A stretch of DNA of 64,000 nt from Pseudomonadota bacterium. Its GTDB lineage: Bacteria; Pseudomonadota; Gammaproteobacteria; Steroidobacterales; Steroidobacteraceae. Under the pieces are notes generated by a model, which did not search any database, was not told the origin of the DNA, and saw nothing but the letters and a program-made list of their open reading frames with translations. The translations under genes and the position numbers were made by a program. Shown piece by piece: positions 17,204 to 25,696 of the stretch. The stretch's first letter is position 1; each line of letters begins with the position of its first letter. The DNA is taken from assembly GCA_021847105.1 (NCBI GenBank), contig JAJZUT010000002.1:124001-188000 (forward strand), given 5' to 3'.

Positions 17204-19006
17204 ATGGCATCGCCGACCGCTCTTGAAAACGCAACCGCACTCCTGAGGGAGGGCAAGCCGGCGGCGGCCGCCGCCGTGCTGGGCGCCCTCCTGGCGCGCG
17301 AGCCCCGCCACCCGATCGCCGCTCATCTGATGGGCCTGGCGTTGAAAGACACCGGGGATTGGGAACAAGGCGAACAGTGGCTGCGCTTCAGCATCCAGCT
17401 CGAGCCCAACCAGGGAGAGTTTCATGCGAACCTCGGCAACCTCCTGCGCAAGAAGCAGAATTACGAGGGGGCCGAGCAGGCCTATGTCGAGGCGCTGAAG
17501 CGGCTTCCCCATCACCGCGCCGCGCGGCGCGCATTGGCCCTCACGCTGCATGATCTGCAGCGACCGGCGGAAGCGGAGCAGCACTGCGAACGGCTGCTGC
17601 AGAGCGATGCCGGTGATGCGGAAGCGTGGGAGATCCGGGCCATGGCGCTGACCGCACTCGGTAGACCTGCCGCTGCCGAAGCGGCCCACAGGCGTGCCAT
17701 CGCGCTCGACCCGAACAACGCAGTGGCACATCACAATCTGGGCGCACTGCTCGTCGAACTCGAACGTCCCGAGGCCACAACGGCGCTCGAGACTGCCCGC
17801 ACGCTCGGTGCGGACGGCTACGAGGCGGCATACAACCGGGGTCGAGCCGCGATCAACGAGGGCGACCTCGAGGGTGCGGAACGGGAATTCGAGAAGGCGG
17901 TCGAGCGGCGGCCTCTCGATGCCGAGGCACAGCAGACGCTGGCTCGGTTGCGTTTCATGCGGGGCGACCCGGCTTTTGCGCGCACCCTGGGCAGCACCGT
18001 GCGCGCGAACAGGAACAATGTGCCTCTGCAACGGCTGCTCGCGGAGTTGCTTTGGCAGGCGGGCGATCTCGCCGCAGCCGAAACGTTGCTGCAGGATCTG
18101 GTGACGCGCGACTCCGGCACCCCCGCCGTACGCTCAACGCTCGCGCTGGTCCTACTCGATCAGGGCCGAGCCGATGAGGCCGAGGCACATGCGCTCGAGG
18201 CTGCTGCAGCCAAGCCGGACGGCGCGGCGGTTGCGTTCAACCTCGTGACCATATTGATTGCACGCGGACGAGCCGATGATGCCGAACCCTTCATAGCCGC
18301 GCAGCTTGAGCAAAATCCGCTTGCGCAGGACTGGCTGGCCTACGAGGCCACCGTCGCGCGCATGCTCGGCAAGAGCCGCTACCGCGAGTTGTACGATTAC
18401 GGCCAGTTGGTCCGCGTCTTCGACCTGGAGCCGCCGCCCGGATTCTCCTCCATGAGCGATTTCAATCGCGCATTGAGCGGGGTGCTTGCCGCTCGGCATC
18501 ATTTCAGCCGCCAGCCGCTCGATCAGACGCTGCGCAACGGAACACAGACCTCGCGCAGCCTGCTGACAGATCCGGACCCGCTCGTCCAGAGCGCACTTGA
18601 GCTGTTTCGCAAGCCGATTGACGAGTACCGCCGAACGCTGCAACTGCCGCCGCAGCACCCACTCGCGCCGGTGATGCAACACAGCATGCGCTTTACTGGC
18701 GCCTGGTCAGTCCGCCTGCGCCGCGAGGGCTTTCACGTTAACCACTTCCACCCACAGGGACTCGTCAGTTCTGCGTATTACGTGGAGGTCCCGGAGGAGG
18801 TGCAGGACCAGACCCTGCAGTCCGGCTGGATCAAATTCGGCGAGCCGCGCTACCCCGTGCCCGGCCTCACCCCCGAACTCACGGTTCAGCCGCAGCCCGG
18901 GCGCCTGGTGCTCTTTCCCTCCTACATGTGGCACGGCACCAATCCCATTCATGGCCCGGACGCGCGCACCTGTATTGCCTTCGACGTACGTCCCGAGTCT
19001 ATCTGA
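17204..19006 (+). CDS. TPR protein with C-terminal 2OG-Fe(II) oxygenase domain
   Basis: A 600-aa soluble protein. Residues 1-370 are tetratricopeptide-type repeats. Residues about 495-600 match the '2OG-Fe(II) oxygenase 5' family: HVNHFHPQG (H511, H514, H516), the second iron ligand in SYMWHGTNP (H577), and the 2-oxoglutarate-binding Arg in ARTCIAFDVR. Such domains hydroxylate protein or small-molecule targets. The TPR part suggests a protein substrate, mirroring the TPR-sulfotransferase on the other side of the receptor. The start codon has a weak ribosome site. It is divergent from the TonB receptor and followed after 69 bases by the aspartic protease. Confidence 0.85.
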   Translation: MASPTALENATALLREGKPAAAAAVLGALLAREPRHPIAAHLMGLALKDTGDWEQGEQWLRFSIQLEPNQGEFHANLGNLLRKKQNYEGAEQAYVEALKRLPHHRAARRALALTLHDLQRPAEAEQHCERLLQSDAGDAEAWEIRAMALTALGRPAAAEAAHRRAIALDPNNAVAHHNLGALLVELERPEATTALETARTLGADGYEAAYNRGRAAINEGDLEGAEREFEKAVERRPLDAEAQQTLARLRFMRGDPAFARTLGSTVRANRNNVPLQRLLAELLWQAGDLAAAETLLQDLVTRDSGTPAVRSTLALVLLDQGRADEAEAHALEAAAAKPDGAAVAFNLVTILIARGRADDAEPFIAAQLEQNPLAQDWLAYEATVARMLGKSRYRELYDYGQLVRVFDLEPPPGFSSMSDFNRALSGVLAARHHFSRQPLDQTLRNGTQTSRSLLTDPDPLVQSALELFRKPIDEYRRTLQLPPQHPLAPVMQHSMRFTGAWSVRLRREGFHVNHFHPQGLVSSAYYVEVPEEVQDQTLQSGWIKFGEPRYPVPGLTPELTVQPQPGRLVLFPSYMWHGTNPIHGPDARTCIAFDVRPESI

Positions 19007-19075
19007 GACCTGATCGCAGCAGCCCTTACACCGGGTTTGATTGCGGCACCCGCCGCTCGTGGTACTCTCCTGACC

Positions 19076-20122
19076 ATGCAGACACTCGCGGCCGGGAAAT
19101 GCCTCCGGCGCGGGGCCGTCCTCAGCTGGCTCAGCGTCGCCGCCGTGGGATTGGCCTCGCCTGCCGGGGCGAATGCCCCGCCCGGACCAGGGCCCGGACA
19201 CGGCACCGTGTTGAGTGCGAGGCAGGTTCGCTACCAGGCACTGCTCGCGTGCCCGACGACTCTGGATCAAATTGGGCGAGTCGTCATTCCCGTCATGGTC
19301 GATGGCCGCGGCCCGTTCCGATTCGTTGTCGACACGGGGGCGGGTCATTCCACGGTCTCTCCGCGGCTGGTGCGTGCACTGAAGCTGGACGTGAAGCACG
19401 TACCGCGGATCGAGGTGCAGGGCATCACAGGCTCGGCAGCGATTCCGGCGGTGAGGATTCGGACCCTGAGCGCCGGTTCACTCGTCATCCGCAACACTTA
19501 CGCGCCGGTTCTGCGCACCCCGATGATGGCTGGCGCGGACGGAATACTGGGTGTTGCGGGACTGCCCAAGCTGACGTTACTTGTAAACTTCGAAGACAAC
19601 AAAGTGCAGATCGCCCGTTACCTGGGGCCCGACGTGCGCTTCGATTATTCACGGGTTCACACCTTAACCGTCGCAGGCGGCCTGATGGCCATACCGTCAT
19701 ACGTGGGCGACATCCGGACACTGGCGATCATCGACACCGGATCGGAGCGCACCTTAGCCAACAAGGCGCTGCGCGAGGCGCTCCATGTTGGAGGAGATTC
19801 CGGCAGGCCGGAACCCGTCACCATCGTTTACGGCGCGACCCGGCAGGTCGAAATGGGCCGCATGGCAACCAGCCCGGCGATTTCGGTTGGACCACTGCGG
19901 GTTCTCGGCGCGGAGATGATTTTCGGAGACTTCCACATCTTCAAGGTTTGGCATCTCGACAAACGCCCCGCCGTAATACTCGGGATGGACGTGCTCGGCA
20001 CGGTCAGCGCACTGGGATTTGATTTCCGACAGCATGACCTGTTCGTTGCGAGTGCCCGAGGACAAGGCAATTTCCGCTTCCGGACCCGTGCCATTCAGGC
20101 GAACAGCAAGGCCGCTCACTGA
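19076..20122 (+). CDS. Exported aspartic protease with two DTG motifs
   Basis: A 348-aa protein with a signal peptide (about 1-34, ending PAGANA). It has two retropepsin-type active-site motifs: DTGAGHSTV (D86) and DTGSERT (D220). Two lobes on one chain could form a pepsin-like intramolecular dimer in the periplasm, whereas bacterial retropepsin-like proteins usually carry one DTG and dimerise. Each lobe also has a later hydrophobic-Gly flap-type segment (GADGILGVAGL; VILGMDVLG). The ATG at 19076 is the one that gives the signal peptide. Likely cotranscribed with the oxygenase upstream. Substrate unknown. Confidence 0.85.
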   Translation: MQTLAAGKCLRRGAVLSWLSVAAVGLASPAGANAPPGPGPGHGTVLSARQVRYQALLACPTTLDQIGRVVIPVMVDGRGPFRFVVDTGAGHSTVSPRLVRALKLDVKHVPRIEVQGITGSAAIPAVRIRTLSAGSLVIRNTYAPVLRTPMMAGADGILGVAGLPKLTLLVNFEDNKVQIARYLGPDVRFDYSRVHTLTVAGGLMAIPSYVGDIRTLAIIDTGSERTLANKALREALHVGGDSGRPEPVTIVYGATRQVEMGRMATSPAISVGPLRVLGAEMIFGDFHIFKVWHLDKRPAVILGMDVLGTVSALGFDFRQHDLFVASARGQGNFRFRTRAIQANSKAAH

Positions 20123-20228
20123 GCGAGCGGCATCAGCACCAAAGCAAGGCGGTCAATTCGCCGCGCGCCTCCCGACCCGCAGCGCGATCACTGCGGAAAA
20201 ACGCAGACCCAAGCGCCATCGACTCGTC

Positions 20229-20891
20229 TCACTGACTCCACAGCCGCTGCAGGTTGGTGGCGACATACTCCAGCCGCATGCGGTTGTTCCAGTCCATCTT
20301 CAGCCCTTCGAGAGCACGGACCTCATTGAGCGAGAACAGGAGTTCTCGGCGCAACGGATCGACAATTCGGCTCTCGATGAAGGTAATCATGACCATGCGC
20401 TCACCGCGCGTCACGGGCTTCACCTCGTGCAGCGTGGTCGACGGATACAGCACGGCCTGCCCAGCCGCACCTTTGATGCGGATCGTCTCGGAACCCAGAT
20501 AGATGACGAGTTCGCCGCCATCGTAGCTCGCCGGATCATTGAGAAAGATCGTGCTGGATACGTCGGAGCGCAGGGGCTGACGCCCGACCATCATCATCGC
20601 AGCATCGACGTGCGCACCATAATTCTGGCCCTGCCCATAGCGCAGAATCTGCGGTGGCGCGATCCGGCGAGGCTGCGCGAAATTGATCGCGACTTCACTA
20701 CGCTGGTACGCCGCCAACGCAATTTGCGCAGCCTGCTGCCCATGCGGATCCGCGGCATCGACGATGACATTGTTCTTCGTCACGTTGTGCGGATTGGAGC
20801 GGCGGCCATCGATGAAAGCCGCTTGGCGCGCACACTCGCCAATCGCAGCGACCTCCGCGGCGCTCAAAAATTCTTCAATTTGGAGAAACAT
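20229..20891 (-). CDS. PKHD-type 2OG-Fe(II) hydroxylase (PiuC/YbiX-like)
   Basis: A 220-aa Fe(II)/2-oxoglutarate dioxygenase whose length matches the PKHD-type family. Iron ligands are H94 and D96 (YGAHVDAAMM) and H155 (TTLHEVKPV), with R165 for 2-oxoglutarate. In other bacteria these genes typically accompany TonB-dependent receptors (piuA-piuC), which fits the receptor 3.3 kb away. The biochemical substrate of the family is not settled. It converges with the aspartic protease (106-base gap) and lies 12 bases after the exported protein at 20904-21455 on the same strand. Confidence 0.92.
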   Translation of the reverse strand: MFLQIEEFLSAAEVAAIGECARQAAFIDGRRSNPHNVTKNNVIVDAADPHGQQAAQIALAAYQRSEVAINFAQPRRIAPPQILRYGQGQNYGAHVDAAMMMVGRQPLRSDVSSTIFLNDPASYDGGELVIYLGSETIRIKGAAGQAVLYPSTTLHEVKPVTRGERMVMITFIESRIVDPLRRELLFSLNEVRALEGLKMDWNNRMRLEYVATNLQRLWSQ

Positions 20892-20903
20892 CTGCCTTGC
20901 CGG

Positions 20904-21455
20904 TCAATGAATTCGCTCGACCTTGCAGCCGCGCCCCGATGGGGCCTGCAGCCAATACGATCCCAACCAACCTCGTGAGATCTGCACCTGATCTCCCACA
21001 CTGAGCGGCGGCGCATCCCCGTCGGCCTGGAGTTCCCGCCACACCTGACCATTGGCAAGATCATAGACCATCCGGCCATCGGCCTCGACGTGCAGACCCG
21101 TAACCCGCTCGCTTATGTTCGCTATCGGCTTGGGACGAGCGCCAGCGGCGACCTCCCGCGCGAGAATGGCCGCAGGCGTGAGCCCGAACGTTGCACGCGG
21201 ACTGAGCGCGGTGCGGGCCTGTTGCGAGCTCACGGGGGTGTGATCCACGTGGCGCGCCAGGGCCGCGGTCGCCAGATCGAAGCAGTGCAACCGCGCCTGA
21301 GCAGATCTGATGGCGCGACAGGCGACCACTCGATCCACCGCCGCAGCCGAGACTCTGGTCGCGGCCCACGCCGATCCGGGCGCAAAGGCGGCAGCGAGCA
21401 TCAGAAGTGTGGACCAACGAGCACCTGCCACACCCATAAAACTTGTCACTTTCAT
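20904..21455 (-). CDS. Exported protein of unknown function, 183 aa
   Basis: The protein starts MKVTSFMGV and has a signal peptide ending GSAWA. The mature part has two Cys near its N-terminus (VACRAIRSAQARLHCFD) and a C-terminal SH3-like beta segment (VYDLANGQVWRELQADGD, then VGDQVQISRGWLGSYWL) ending in a Cys-containing basic tail. The GDQVQI-type strand pattern is common in small periplasmic proteins; I assign no function. Start choice is uncertain: ATGs at 21485 and 21437 are in frame. The gene ends 12 bases before the PKHD hydroxylase, so they probably form one unit. Confidence 0.7.
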   Translation of the reverse strand: MKVTSFMGVAGARWSTLLMLAAAFAPGSAWAATRVSAAAVDRVVACRAIRSAQARLHCFDLATAALARHVDHTPVSSQQARTALSPRATFGLTPAAILAREVAAGARPKPIANISERVTGLHVEADGRMVYDLANGQVWRELQADGDAPPLSVGDQVQISRGWLGSYWLQAPSGRGCKVERIH

Positions 21456-21461
21456 CGACGA

Positions 21462-21467
21462 ATTATA
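21462..21467 (-). promoter_or_regulatory. TATAAT -10 box six bases before the ATG at 21455
   Basis: On the minus strand TATAAT is followed by TCGTCG and then the ATG. Initiation 6-8 bases downstream would put the first transcribed base at or next to the start codon, so the mRNA would be leaderless or nearly so. A TTGGCG lies 20 bases upstream, which is too far for a good -35. Confidence 0.4.
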
Positions 21468-21531
21468 GCGCCCTCTCGCCTTCATGGCGCCAAGAGAAGC
21501 CGCGCGACCGCCGTGACGCGTCCCTATTTCA

Positions 21532-21560
21532 TTGCGCGAGCAATGACGAGTCACTATGAT
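21532..21560 (+). promoter_or_regulatory. Sigma-70-type promoter for the lipoprotein at 21610
   Basis: TTGCGC (21532-21537) and TATGAT (21555-21560) are spaced by 17 bases and point to the GTG at 21610, with initiation near 21567. It is divergent from the TATAAT at 21467-21462. Confidence 0.5.
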
Positions 21561-21609
21561 CGTTTCTCCGGGGCGACATCACTACCAAGAAGAGCCAGGA
21601 GGTCGTTTC

Positions 21610-21972
21610 GTGCCGAACTTTGCATTGCTCATGACCACTGCCCTAACGCTGGCCCTATGCGCCGGATGCGCGACGCAATCCTCGACGCAAGCCACAGGGA
21701 ACGCGACCGCGGGTACCGCCGCCACGACCTCGCCACCGACCAGCTACACGTCCAAGCAAATTCTCCAGCTGGCATTCGACCAGGGCTATCGGCCCCGAAC
21801 CCACGATGGCAAGACGATTTACTGCCGCAGGGAAGTTCCGACGGGCTCCAATCTCCCGCGCACGCGCTGCGTCAATGCCACCGAACTGCGATTCGAGGTC
21901 CTGCAAGCCGAGCACGAGCGCCAGCAGCTCGAGGAGAGCGCACCCATGATCGGGCAGCCGCCGGGCAATTGA
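21610..21972 (+). CDS. Small putative lipoprotein, 120 aa
   Basis: The GTG at 21610 is chosen because AGGAGG (21597-21602) lies 7 bases upstream. The N-terminus is then a short signal followed by LALCAGC, a lipobox with an atypical Cys at -3. The mature part has a Thr/Ser/Ala-rich linker and a compact domain with two Cys (IYCRREVP and RTRCVNATEL) in the style of small gammaproteobacterial envelope proteins. The C-terminus is a charged helix. No function recognised. Confidence 0.7.
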   Translation: MPNFALLMTTALTLALCAGCATQSSTQATGNATAGTAATTSPPTSYTSKQILQLAFDQGYRPRTHDGKTIYCRREVPTGSNLPRTRCVNATELRFEVLQAEHERQQLEESAPMIGQPPGN

Positions 21973-22383
21973 TTCAGACCACGGCCCGCGCTGGCGGCGC
22001 CGAAGTCAGCCGAAGCCCCCACGGTCTCGGGACCGATCCGCGTGCCTCAGCGTCTTGTTTGTGCGCGCACAGCACTCCCGCCAATCGGTGAGGCCCGGTC
22101 CGCTGGCGCGTAGCCACACACTGCGCAAGTCAGCGCCCCGCTCGAGCGCTCCGAGGCCGTGAACGGACCCCGAGGTGGCCCAGATGGTCGCTCCGCGCCC
22201 CTGTCGATGCCGAGATCGCAACCCGTTTTTGCCCTCTGCGCCGCTTCAGCGGCGGTCTGGATTCGCAGGTTCGCCTCCCGGCTCGCCGCCGACCCGGGCA
22301 CATCAGCCGAGCGCACGCGACCGCCGAGACGGACCGGCCAGCTGACAGAGTTGATTGGTCTGAATCGCGGCGCTGCCAGGCGA
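21973..22383. other. Intergenic region with no recognisable gene
   Basis: These 411 bases lie between the converging ends of the lipoprotein gene and the DUF192 gene. The open frames in it have no RBS and a composition unlike its neighbours (Arg/Ser/Pro-rich). I see no tRNA, no terminator with a T-run and no repeat. It may be a decayed gene. Confidence 0.4.
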
Positions 22384-22905
22384 TCAACGCTTTTTCGGCG
22401 AGGCCTGCGCGGAACTGGGCGCCCAGCTCACACGGGAGCCCACCGTGATGCCCAGTTTTTGCGCTTCGCCACCCTGGATCTCGATGACCGCTTTGACGGG
22501 AGCGCCTGAACTGATGGTTTGCAGCGAAAACGGCTTGGCATTGGCGGCGATCTTTTCAATGCGGCCATCGGGCGCAACGAACAGCATGTCGAGAGGAATA
22601 TAGGTATTGGCCATCCAGAACTGCGCCACGTGCGGCGGCTGCATTGGAAACAGCATGCCCTGGTTCGCCGGCAGGTCCTGCACGAACATCAACCCCTGGA
22701 TCTGGCGCGCCGGCGTATTAGCGACCCAGACTCTGAAGCGGCGCGGCTTACCGTTCGCCTCAACCGTGAGCGTGGTACGCGGAAAGTGATCGAGATTCTC
22801 CAACGGCATGGTCTGCGCCAAACCAGCCTTCGGCGTGAGCGAGACCAGAGAACCCAGCGCGAACAGCGCAGCCCACCGGGCCAGAGTGCTCGGCATTGTC
22901 GTCAT
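22384..22905 (-). CDS. DUF192 family exported protein
   Basis: A 173-aa protein with a signal peptide (about 1-31, ending KAGLAQ) followed by a single DUF192 beta domain. Family marks are NTPARQIQGLMFVQDLP, GMLFPM and FWMANTYIPLDMLFV. DUF192 proteins are small periplasmic or lipid-anchored proteins without an established activity. The ATG at 22905 follows a G-rich stretch; the ATG nine bases further in is possible. It is divergent from glgP. Confidence 0.9.
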   Translation of the reverse strand: MTTMPSTLARWAALFALGSLVSLTPKAGLAQTMPLENLDHFPRTTLTVEANGKPRRFRVWVANTPARQIQGLMFVQDLPANQGMLFPMQPPHVAQFWMANTYIPLDMLFVAPDGRIEKIAANAKPFSLQTISSGAPVKAVIEIQGGEAQKLGITVGSRVSWAPSSAQASPKKR

Positions 22906-23073
22906 ACACGCCCCCCCCTGAGCCATTCGTGACAATTGTCGCACAAGCCCCGGGGCGTCGGACTGGCGCAAATCGGCCGCGTTGTGCACGAATCTTGCAC
23001 GGCCTCCGTGCGGGCACGACGGTTTCGAAGCGGCTAGACTTCCACCGGCAACCAAGGTCTCCAATCCAGTCCC

Positions 23074-25638
23074 ATGCGAAATAACCTGCTCGAAATCACG
23101 CCCGTCATCCCCGAGGCGCTCGCGCGCCTGCCGGAGCTGGCAGGCAATCTCTTCTTCAGCTGGCACCGGCCGATCCGCGCCCTGTTCGAGGATCTCGACC
23201 CGGAGCTGTGGAGCCAGTGCGGCGGCAACCTGCGCCTGATGCTGCGGTGCGTGCGCCAGTCCGCGCTCGACCGGGCCGCCGGCGATGCCCTCTACCTCGA
23301 ACGGTACGCCGACGCGCTGCGGCTGCTCGATACCTATCTGGCTGCCCGTCCGCGAGAAGGCGAACCGCTGGTCGCGTACTTCTGCGCGGAATACGGCTTT
23401 CATGAGAGCTTCCCGATCTACTCGGGCGGCCTCGGCGTGCTGGCGGGCGATTACTGCAAGGCCGCGAGCGATGCCGGCGCGAATTTCGTCGCGATCGGCT
23501 TGCTCTATGAGCAGGGGTACTTCACCCAGACTGTCGACGACGATGGGATCCAGCACGCCGAATACAAGGCGCACGATCCGCGCGATCTGCCCGTCGAGCC
23601 GGCCCGCGACGCAGCGGGCCACTGGCTCACGATCACGGTACGCATCGGCGGGCGTGACGTGGTGGCACGGATCTGGAAAGCCCAGGCCGGGCGTGTGCCA
23701 GTCTACCTGCTCGACACCAATACCCCGGTCAACGCCCCGTCCGACCGGGACATCACCCGTCGCCTGTATGGCGGGGACGAGTCGACCCGCGTCCGTCAGG
23801 AAATGATCCTCGGCATTGGCGGCGTACGCGCGCTGCGCACGCTGGGCCTGGCGCCGGCGGCCTGGCATCTGAACGAGGGACACGCGGCATTCCTCATCCT
23901 CGAATTGATGCGCGAGCACATGAACCTCGGATTGCCGTTCGAGGCGGCGATCGAGGCGACGGCGGCGGCGTGCGTATTCACCACCCATACGCCCGTGGCC
24001 GCTGGCCACGACGCCTTCGGGCATGGGCTCATCCTCGAGCACTTCCAGGACTTCATCAATGACCTGGGGTTGCCGGTCGAGCGGTTCCTCGACCTGGGCA
24101 GCGCTCCGACCGTGCCGGGCCTGTTCAACATGACGCGCCTGGCGCTGAACGGCTCACGGCACATCAACGGGGTAAGCCGCATTCACGGGGCCGTTTCGGC
24201 ACAGCTGTGCGCCGATCACTGGCCCGAGATCCGCCCGGAGGACAATCCCATCGGATTTGTCACCAACGGCGTGCACGTGCCCACCTTCCTGCACAAGCTC
24301 TGGGGCACATTCTTCGACGCCGAGCTCGGACCGGAGTGGCGCGAGCGTCTGAGCGACGCGGCGTTCTGGGAGCGGCTGCGCACGGTGCCGGACGAGCGCT
24401 TCTGGCAGACCGCGCAGGCCGTGAAAGCCAAGATGCTCGATGCGGTGCGCCAGCGCCTCGAGCGCGAATACACCCGTAAGGGCCTCAGCCTTGCGCAGCT
24501 GGCACGCGTGACCCGCCTGCTCGACCCGACGCGACCCGAGGTGCTCACCATCGGCTTCGCGCGCCGCTTTGCCACCTACAAACGCGCCACACTGCTGCTG
24601 CGCGACCGGGCGCGTCTGGCCCGCCTGCTGAACGACCCCGATCGTCCCGTGGTGCTGCTGTTCGCCGGCAAGGCCCATCCGGCCGACGAGCCGGGCAAGC
24701 AGCTTCTGCGCGAGATCCGTCAGCTCATGACCTCGCCGGAGTTCATCGGACGGATCATCTTTCTCGAAGATTACGATCTGCAGCTCGCCCGCTCGTTGGT
24801 CTCAGGCGTCGACGTCTGGCTCAATACTCCGATCGCACCGCTCGAGGCGAGCGGCACCTCCGGCATCAAAGCGGCGATCAACGGCCGGCTGAACCTCAGC
24901 ATCCTCGATGGCTGGTGGGCCGAGGGCTGCACCGCGAACAACGGCTGGGGCATCCCCCCCTCGGACGTGCAGGACTGGGAGCGGCGCGATTCGATCGAAT
25001 CGGAGCTCATCCTGCACACGCTGCAAGAGGAGATCATCCCGCTGTATTACGAGCGCAATGCCAGCGGCTGCGCCCCGCAATGGGTGCGTCGTGCCAAAGA
25101 GGCGATGGTGTCGGTCATCCCGCGCTTCAACATGGATCGGGTGTGGCGCGATTACACCGACAAGCTCTATCGTCCGGCCGCCGCGCATTACCGCCGGCTC
25201 GCAGAGCAGGGCTTTGCCGGTGCTCGGCAGCTGACCGAGTGGCAGCTGCGCATCCGCGAATCCTGGAGCCGGGTGGATCTGCGCCTGCTCGAGGATACGG
25301 CCGCTGAAATCACTCGCGAGCACAAGGTGCGCCTGCGGGTCGCAGCCCATCTGCGCGGACTGCGGCCCGAAGACGTGCGCATCGAATTCCATGCCAGGCG
25401 CCTCCTGCCGCAGGCGAGCACCGAACCCCCGCCGCTGTGCTCATTCGGCGCCGCCGAGCAACCGGGCCTTTGGCGTGCCGTCCTGCAGCCCACCGGTGAG
25501 TGGAACGATGGGGCGGCGGTGTTTGCCCTCGAGGCCGAGCCGCCTGGCTGCGGACAGTTCGCCACCGAGATCCGCATCTACCCCAACCATGAGCTACTCG
25601 CCCATGCGTATGGGATGGGTCTGATGAAATGGCTTTGA
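23074..25638 (+). CDS. glgP: Alpha-glucan (glycogen) phosphorylase
   Basis: GlgP (GT35) releases glucose-1-phosphate from alpha-1,4-glucan using PLP. The 854-aa protein has the short N-terminus of the alpha-glucan phosphorylase subfamily, with LFFSWHRPIRALF at the start. The PLP-lysine block GTSGIKAAINGRLNL places the Schiff-base lysine at K599, followed by SILDGWWAEG. There is no N-terminal allosteric extension. It starts the operon glgP-glgC-GH57-LEA, with 58 bases to glgC, so degradation and synthesis enzymes are made together. Confidence 0.95.
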   Translation: MRNNLLEITPVIPEALARLPELAGNLFFSWHRPIRALFEDLDPELWSQCGGNLRLMLRCVRQSALDRAAGDALYLERYADALRLLDTYLAARPREGEPLVAYFCAEYGFHESFPIYSGGLGVLAGDYCKAASDAGANFVAIGLLYEQGYFTQTVDDDGIQHAEYKAHDPRDLPVEPARDAAGHWLTITVRIGGRDVVARIWKAQAGRVPVYLLDTNTPVNAPSDRDITRRLYGGDESTRVRQEMILGIGGVRALRTLGLAPAAWHLNEGHAAFLILELMREHMNLGLPFEAAIEATAAACVFTTHTPVAAGHDAFGHGLILEHFQDFINDLGLPVERFLDLGSAPTVPGLFNMTRLALNGSRHINGVSRIHGAVSAQLCADHWPEIRPEDNPIGFVTNGVHVPTFLHKLWGTFFDAELGPEWRERLSDAAFWERLRTVPDERFWQTAQAVKAKMLDAVRQRLEREYTRKGLSLAQLARVTRLLDPTRPEVLTIGFARRFATYKRATLLLRDRARLARLLNDPDRPVVLLFAGKAHPADEPGKQLLREIRQLMTSPEFIGRIIFLEDYDLQLARSLVSGVDVWLNTPIAPLEASGTSGIKAAINGRLNLSILDGWWAEGCTANNGWGIPPSDVQDWERRDSIESELILHTLQEEIIPLYYERNASGCAPQWVRRAKEAMVSVIPRFNMDRVWRDYTDKLYRPAAAHYRRLAEQGFAGARQLTEWQLRIRESWSRVDLRLLEDTAAEITREHKVRLRVAAHLRGLRPEDVRIEFHARRLLPQASTEPPPLCSFGAAEQPGLWRAVLQPTGEWNDGAAVFALEAEPPGCGQFATEIRIYPNHELLAHAYGMGLMKWL

Positions 25639-25696
25639 TGTCACGGGCAGACTGCTAGGATAATCACGTGCCACCATCACAGGGGAGCCCGGGTCC

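Noticed and set aside
21973..22383. Short frames in the gap as small genes
   Set aside because: No ribosome sites, atypical Arg/Ser/Pro-rich composition and no hydrophobic or domain pattern.
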